Assembly (NCBI GenBank): GCA_016292635.1
Contig: JAEDIC010000003.1
Span: 59,099-123,098, forward strand
Reading direction: 5' to 3'
DNA from: Clostridia bacterium
GTDB lineage: Bacteria; Bacillota; Clostridia; Christensenellales; CAG-138
Length of the DNA: 64,000 bases
Positions 59,978 to 64,000 of this stretch are shown piece by piece. The number at the start of each line of letters is the position of its first letter. Within the stretch, counting starts at the first letter, position 1. The position numbers and the translations under genes were made by a program. Under the pieces are notes generated by a model. It was not told the DNA's origin and made no database searches. It saw only the letters and a program-made list of their open reading frames with translations.

Positions 59978-61089
59978 TTCAGGTTCTCCGGATTAAGGCA
60001 ATCCAGCTCCGGCAGTACGAAGCGGCCGTCCTTTCTTATGAGCACATCGTCAAAGTATATTTTGCCGCCTCCGTATTCCGGGGTCTGTATGCATACAAGG
60101 TCCCAATGGAGGCTGGATTGATTTCCGTTGTCGCAATCCTCATAGCAGCTGCCAGGTGTAAAGTGGAACGACCCGGCGATCTTCTCGTCAAAAAGTATCT
60201 CCTTCATGGGGAAAGTGATGTAAGGATTCACGCCAAGGGCGAATTCCCCAACATACCTTGCCCCCTCATCCAGATCGAATACCTGGTTTATCCGGGAGGT
60301 ATCGTTGGACTCTGCCTTTACTATTTTTCCCTTTTCAAAGGTAAGCTTCACGTTTTCATATATAAAGCCATCATGGGGAGATGGAGTGTTGTAGGTTATG
60401 ACGCCCTCCACGCTGTCCCTTACGGGGGCAGTGTATATCTCGCCGTCGGGTATGTTCATTTCCCCTGCGCACTTTATCGCCTTCATGCCCTTTATGGAGA
60501 AGCGAAGGTCTGTACCCGGGCCAACTATGCGAACCTTATCCGTGCGCTCCATAAGTGCCTTAAGGGAGTCCATGGCCCTATCCATTTTGGAATAGTCCAG
60601 ATTGCATACGTTGAAATAATAATCCTCAAAGCCAACGGTGCTCATGGAAGCCATCTGGGCCATGCCGGGGGTGGGATAGCGCAGCACCACCCACTTTGTG
60701 CCGGGCACACGGATCTGACCGTGTACCTTGTTACTGTATACCCCGCTGATAAGCAGAAGCTTGTCGTTTGGCACATCCGACATTTCGGAGGCGTTGTTGT
60801 CTCCCCGTATGCCCATGTATACCTGCATTTCGGACATAAAGCCGCCGTCATATTTTGCCATCAGGGCGTACTGAGCCTCTGTTGCGCCAAGGGCAAGCTC
60901 CCTGTCCACATCCTTCCTGTTAAGCCACACGAAGGGCACGCCTCCAACAGCATAAACCTCACGAACGATGGCCTTTACAAGCTCCGTAACCTCACCGAAG
61001 CCCTCTATAAGCACGTTTTCCCCCTTCTGCACCTTGCAGGAGAAGCTTACAAGATTTTCCGCCAGTTTCTTTATACGGGGATCAGTCAT
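59974..61089 (-). CDS. M29-family aminopeptidase
   Basis: 371 residues. Family landmarks are GENVLIEGFGE near the N-terminus, VRIVGPGTDLRFSIKG (about 195), MNIPDGEIYTAPV (metal-binding Glu and region), ARYVGEFALGVNP, and SSLHWDLVCI near the end. M29 enzymes (AmpS, PepS) are cytoplasmic metallo-aminopeptidases. Overlaps the kinase gene by 4 nt. Confidence 0.9.
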   Translation of the reverse strand: MTDPRIKKLAENLVSFSCKVQKGENVLIEGFGEVTELVKAIVREVYAVGGVPFVWLNRKDVDRELALGATEAQYALMAKYDGGFMSEMQVYMGIRGDNNASEMSDVPNDKLLLISGVYSNKVHGQIRVPGTKWVVLRYPTPGMAQMASMSTVGFEDYYFNVCNLDYSKMDRAMDSLKALMERTDKVRIVGPGTDLRFSIKGMKAIKCAGEMNIPDGEIYTAPVRDSVEGVITYNTPSPHDGFIYENVKLTFEKGKIVKAESNDTSRINQVFDLDEGARYVGEFALGVNPYITFPMKEILFDEKIAGSFHFTPGSCYEDCDNGNQSSLHWDLVCIQTPEYGGGKIYFDDVLIRKDGRFVLPELDCLNPENLK

Positions 61090-61107
61090 TTTATATACCT
61101 GCCTTTA

Positions 61108-62028
61108 TCAGTTTATCTTTTCTTTTACAACGTACAGGGGTCTGCCCTGTGCCTCGTCGTATATGCGCTGTATGTACTCGCCCTGCACTCCCATGCATAT
61201 AAGTATTATGCCATCCAGCAGCACCAGCGCCCAAAGGCCCCACAGCCATGCGGCTGCCCCTGCCGCTGCGGCCCATATGGCGGTTATCACAATGCCCGCC
61301 AAACCCGCCAGAATCACCCCTGAACCCAGATAGGTTATCATGGACAAAGGCTTTGTTGAGAAGCCGAAAATGCCGTCCGCGGCCAATTTAAGCATCTTTT
61401 TGAGGGTGTATTTGGTTTTGCCTGCGGCCCGCTCATGGCGGACGTATTCCACGGGCACCGCATTATATCCCATCCACGCGCTCATGCCCCTTAGGAAGCG
61501 GTTGTGTTCACGAAATTCCTTGAATTTATCCGCCACCGCCCTGTCCAGCAGGCGAAAGTCGCCGGTATCCAGCGGTATCGGATATGCGCTCATGGCTGAA
61601 AGCAGACGATAATAACACCATGCGGTGAATTTCTTCATGGCGGTCTCCCCGTGGCGCTTAAGGCGCTTGCCGTAGGCAATATCCGCCCCCTGCTCCCATG
61701 CCTTTATCATGTCCGCTATAACCTCGGGAGGGTCCTGCAGGTCCGCGTCCATTATTATCACCGCATCCCCATCTGCCGCATCCATGCCGGCGGTAACCGC
61801 CAGCTGATGACCGAAGTTGCGGGAAAACCGCAGCGCCGTGACCTCGGGGTTTTCCCCGGCGATGCTGGAAAGTATCTCCCATGTACCGTCACGGCTGCCG
61901 TCATCCACATATATTATCTCGTAAGGATAGCCAATATCCTCCATTGCGGCCTTCGTGCGCCGGAAGGACTCTGGCATTACCTCCTGCTCATTGAAAACCG
62001 GTATCACCAGGCTGATTTTTTTATCCAT
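61108..62028 (-). CDS. Family 2 glycosyltransferase, GtrB/DPM1-like
   Basis: 306 residues. A GT-A domain (about 1-220) begins SLVIPVFNEQEVMPESF, with the metal motif in VIIMDADLQDPPEVI and product motif LDTGDFRLLDRAV; two C-terminal helices (about 232-262 and 265-290) anchor it in the membrane. Such enzymes put a sugar on undecaprenyl phosphate. The start at 62028 follows AAAGGAGAGG. It forms a pair with the M29 gene downstream (18-nt gap). Confidence 0.9.
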   Translation of the reverse strand: MDKKISLVIPVFNEQEVMPESFRRTKAAMEDIGYPYEIIYVDDGSRDGTWEILSSIAGENPEVTALRFSRNFGHQLAVTAGMDAADGDAVIIMDADLQDPPEVIADMIKAWEQGADIAYGKRLKRHGETAMKKFTAWCYYRLLSAMSAYPIPLDTGDFRLLDRAVADKFKEFREHNRFLRGMSAWMGYNAVPVEYVRHERAAGKTKYTLKKMLKLAADGIFGFSTKPLSMITYLGSGVILAGLAGIVITAIWAAAAGAAAWLWGLWALVLLDGIILICMGVQGEYIQRIYDEAQGRPLYVVKEKIN

Positions 62029-62138
62029 AACCTCTCCTTTTTTCAATTCTGGAGTTTGATGCTAATTATCATTATACCCCAAGGGCGCCCTATCTACAAT
62101 TCTAATATATTTTTAGGCAAAAAAAGCCCCTCCGGCTA

Positions 62139-62166
62139 TTGAAACCATCTTTTCATCGAGTATAAT
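62139..62166 (+). promoter_or_regulatory. fba promoter
   Basis: Plus strand: -35 TTGAAA (62139-62144), 16-nt spacer, consensus -10 TATAAT (62161-62166), 48 bp before the ATG. Confidence 0.75.
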
Positions 62167-62214
62167 TAATAGTGTTTGCTTCAATAAAAATAATTTTAAA
62201 GGGGATATATTCAA

Positions 62215-63198
62215 ATGGCACTTGTTACCAGCAAAGCAATGTTTGAAAAAGCCTATAAGGGCGGCTACGCCATCGGCGCTTTCAACGTAAACAACATGGA
62301 GATCATTCAGGGTATCACCGAGGCGGCTATGGAAAACCGCGCTCCTCTGATCCTGCAGGTATCCAAGGGCGCCCGCGCCTATGCAAAGCACGTATATCTG
62401 ATGAAGCTCATAGAAGCCGCCATTATCGACGCAGAGCAGTCCGCCGGTTTCGACCTTCCCGTATGCGTGCATCTTGACCACGGCGACAGCTTTGAGCTGT
62501 GCAAGAGCTGCATCGACGGCGGCTTTACCTCCGTTATGATAGACGGCTCCTCCAAGTCCTTTGAGGACAACATCGCCCTGACCCGTCAGGTGGTTGAGTA
62601 TGCCCATGACCACGGCGTAGTTGTTGAAGGCGAGTTGGGCACTCTGGCTGGTGTTGAAGACGAAGTAAACGTATCCGCCGAGGATTCCTCCTACACCCGC
62701 CCAGATGAAGTTGAGGAGTTCGTTTCCCGCACCGGCGTAGACTCCCTTGCCATCGCCATCGGCACCAGCCACGGCGCATACAAATTCACCGCCGATCAGT
62801 GCACCCGCAACGAGAAGGGCCTGCTGGTTCCTCCTCCCCTGCGCTTTGACATACTGGATGAGATTTCCCGGCGTCTCCCCGGCTTCCCCATCGTTCTCCA
62901 CGGTTCTTCCTCCGTTCCTCAGGAATTCGTAAGGATCATCAACGAAAACGGTGGCAAGATGCCCGATGCGGTCGGCATTCCCGAGGAGCAGCTCCGCAAA
63001 GCAGCTGAGGGTGCGGTCTGCAAGATCAACATCGACTCAGACCTGCGCCTCGCCATGACCGCCTGCGTACGTCAGTACTTCGCTGAGCATCCCGATCACT
63101 TTGATCCCCGCCAGTATCTGAAGCCCGCCCGCATTGCCATTAAGGACATGGTCGCCCATAAGCTTATCAACGTTCTGGGCTGCAACGGTCAGGCATAA
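62215..63198 (+). CDS. fba: Class II fructose-1,6-bisphosphate aldolase
   Basis: 327 residues. Zinc ligands and active-site marks are GAFNVNNMEIIQGI, VCVHLDHGDSFELC (His), VVEGELGTLAG, AIAIGTSHGAYKF (His), VLHGSSSVPQEF (His) and NIDSDLRLA. It splits fructose-1,6-bisphosphate in glycolysis. A GGGG ribosome site lies 8 nt upstream. It is monocistronic with a strong terminator. Confidence 0.97.
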   Translation: MALVTSKAMFEKAYKGGYAIGAFNVNNMEIIQGITEAAMENRAPLILQVSKGARAYAKHVYLMKLIEAAIIDAEQSAGFDLPVCVHLDHGDSFELCKSCIDGGFTSVMIDGSSKSFEDNIALTRQVVEYAHDHGVVVEGELGTLAGVEDEVNVSAEDSSYTRPDEVEEFVSRTGVDSLAIAIGTSHGAYKFTADQCTRNEKGLLVPPPLRFDILDEISRRLPGFPIVLHGSSSVPQEFVRIINENGGKMPDAVGIPEEQLRKAAEGAVCKINIDSDLRLAMTACVRQYFAEHPDHFDPRQYLKPARIAIKDMVAHKLINVLGCNGQA

Positions 63199-63214
63199 AC
63201 ATCGCTAACGCTTT

Positions 63215-63247
63215 CGCCCAAATGGTTTTGCCATTTGGGCGATTTTT
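63215..63247 (+). terminator. Terminator of fba
   Basis: Perfect 11-bp stem CGCCCAAATGG/CCATTTGGGCG with a TTTTG loop and a T6 run. Confidence 0.92.
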
Positions 63248-63259
63248 TCACGTTTTTTC

Positions 63260-63495
63260 TCTCGCTTCGCTCCCGGGCGAAAAAACCTGCAGGGAAGGAA
63301 AAGCTCCGCTTTTCATCCGTTTCGCCGTACACGCCGCCGAAGCCGGATTTATACTTAAGGGGCAAGCCCCTTAACAACCCCAACTACGACCACCACCGGG
63401 CGGCAGCTAATACAGGGTATCCATCCCTGCGGGATGGTTCCGCGTTTGACGTACATGTCGCCAAATGCGGATTAAAAGCCTCGGGCCGGGATATA
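63260..63495. repeat. Gene-free region with repeat remnants
   Basis: About 235 bp without a gene. At 63452-63485 a segment like ACATGTCGCCAAATGCGGAT..AGCCTCGG matches the internal part of the mobile repeat (ACATGTCGCCAAATCCGATT..AGCCTCCG) but lacks its ends. The rest has GC hairpins (GGGGC..GCCCC at 63358-63373; CCATCCCTGCGGGATGG at 63421-63437). It looks like a decayed repeat cluster. Confidence 0.5.
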
Positions 63496-63514
63496 ATTCA
63501 ATAATAAAAAATAT

Positions 63515-63543
63515 AAAGCGTGACGGATAAGCCGTTACGCTTT
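63515..63543. other. Imperfect 12-bp hairpin before the DUF1292 gene
   Basis: AAAGCGTGACGG pairs with CCGTTACGCTTT (one mismatch) around a 5-nt loop, followed by ATAATTAT. It is 35 bp before the gene, so it may be a terminator for upstream reading or part of the 5' leader. Confidence 0.5.
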
Positions 63544-63577
63544 ATAATTATCCTATAAAATTCAAGGAGATAAGCCC

Positions 63578-63862
63578 ATGCAGGAAGAATACATGAACGT
63601 AATCACCCTTACCGATGCCGACGGCAGCGATGTTGACTTTGAGGTGCTGGACATAGTCCCTTACAAGGACAGCGAATACGCCGTGCTGCTGCCCGTTGAC
63701 GACGACTCCGACGCCGTTGAGGCGGTTATACTGGAGCTGCTTGAAGCCTCTGAGGACGGCGAGGAGGATATGCTTCAGGGCGTGGAGGATCAGGAAATAC
63801 TGGATGCGGTTTTCGCCCTGTTTATGGAGCGCAACGGCGACCTTTTCCAGTTTGAGCAGTAA
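63578..63862 (+). CDS. DUF1292 protein (YrzB family)
   Basis: 94 residues. ITLTDADGSDVDFEVLDIV and YAVLLPVDDD are the DUF1292 core; the rest is very acidic (net strongly negative). The family is conserved in Bacillota, often near the tRNA/alanine or Holliday-junction genes, and its function is unknown. CAAGGAGAT lies upstream of the ATG, and a short terminator follows. Confidence 0.9.
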   Translation: MQEEYMNVITLTDADGSDVDFEVLDIVPYKDSEYAVLLPVDDDSDAVEAVILELLEASEDGEEDMLQGVEDQEILDAVFALFMERNGDLFQFEQ

Positions 63863-63884
63863 TTCTATCCCCGGCGCATATAAA

Positions 63885-63908
63885 AGCATCGCCGTGTATG
63901 GCGATGCT
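63885..63908 (+). terminator. Terminator hairpin of the DUF1292 gene
   Basis: Perfect 9-bp stem AGCATCGCC/GGCGATGCT with a 6-nt loop. A T run is missing because the mobile repeat begins 4 nt after the stem. Confidence 0.8.
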
Positions 63909-63912
63909 CAGG

Positions 63913-64000
63913 CTGTGAAAAAAGCGGCATTGCGCCACTTTTTTGAGGATTTGCCCTACTGGTCGCCAAGTTCGGCTGAAGCCTTCGGGGCTCCGGACCC
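63913..64000 (+). repeat. MITE-like interspersed repeat, copy G (cut by window edge)
   Basis: Starts CTGTGAAAAAAGCGGC and keeps the left palindrome, but the stretch from the hairpin to the CGCAAGG segment (about 75 bp) is deleted. It then continues with GATTTGCCCTACTGG as the other copies do, and leaves the window before its right end. Confidence 0.85.

Noticed and set aside
1..64000. CRISPR array
   Set aside because: The only direct repeats are the dispersed 190-bp family and domain repeats within genes; there is no regular short repeat-spacer pattern.
1..64000. tRNA or rRNA genes
   Set aside because: I found no GTTCGAA-type T loop with a matching acceptor stem and no rRNA-like sequence in intergenic regions.

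Overview
The window reads as a chromosome segment of an endospore-forming, anaerobic Bacillota of class Clostridia with a moderately high G+C content. The evidence is a CIRCE-controlled groESL operon, two T-box riboswitches (leuS, ileS), spoVT, a SpoIID/LytB-type protein, a 2[4Fe-4S] clostridial ferredoxin, the darA-holB-ricT neighbourhood, an OadB-type sodium pump subunit and a selenium-dependent molybdenum hydroxylase locus. I cannot name the genus. I saw no tRNA, rRNA, CRISPR array, phage or complete insertion sequence.

Layout. 1-1290: the start of the S10 ribosomal operon (rpsJ-rplC-rplD, minus strand) with a promoter and a leader of about 200 nt. 1540-3196: a surface beta-helix lipoprotein gene broken by a frameshift. 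3304-5369: groES-groEL under CIRCE. 5532-11002: dCMP deaminase and two large secreted cell-wall proteins (Big2-NlpC/P60; SpoIID with eight SH3 domains). 11383-14033: a polar amino-acid ABC transporter with a trailing Smr protein. 14276-16077: a DMT permease and a DUF368 lipid-carrier transporter. 16224-20760: a polyamine regulator and potABCD. 21022-24434: a glyoxalase-like protein and the TrkH/TrkA potassium system. 24788-32680: Se-dependent xanthine dehydrogenase, YgfK and SsnA, with a divergent YheO-type regulator. 32882-38520: spoVT, a sodium-pump pair (gamma-like and beta), a two-component system, a small unknown gene and tadA. 38604-51065: leuS and ileS (each with a T-box), two PHP phosphoesterases, yqeC (the fourth selenium-hydroxylase gene), an unusual prs, and ftsH. 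51402-56922: a CPBP protease, an unknown membrane protein, the c-di-AMP receptor DarA, HolB, RicT, ferredoxin, a MATE pump and a DUF6440 protein. 57177-63862: a LysR regulator, gapA, a P-loop kinase, an M29 aminopeptidase, a glycosyltransferase, fba and a DUF1292 protein.

The least ordinary feature is an interspersed repeat of about 190 bp present seven times in 64 kb. It has terminal inverted repeats of the form CTGTC(G/A)AAAAA and a palindromic left end, and its internal hairpin arms stay paired although their bases differ between copies. It is purely intergenic. Most copies sit directly beside a Rho-independent terminator hairpin, and in two or three cases that hairpin appears on both sides of the element. 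Two copies are about 98 percent identical, so movement was recent. It looks like a MITE-type element that targets terminators and may encode a structured RNA; no transposase is visible here.

The genes mostly serve core metabolism and nutrient uptake: ribosome and protein folding, amino-acid and polyamine import, potassium homeostasis (possibly tied to c-di-AMP through DarA), glycolysis, purine or other heterocycle oxidation by a selenium-cofactor enzyme, and spore or cell-wall remodelling.
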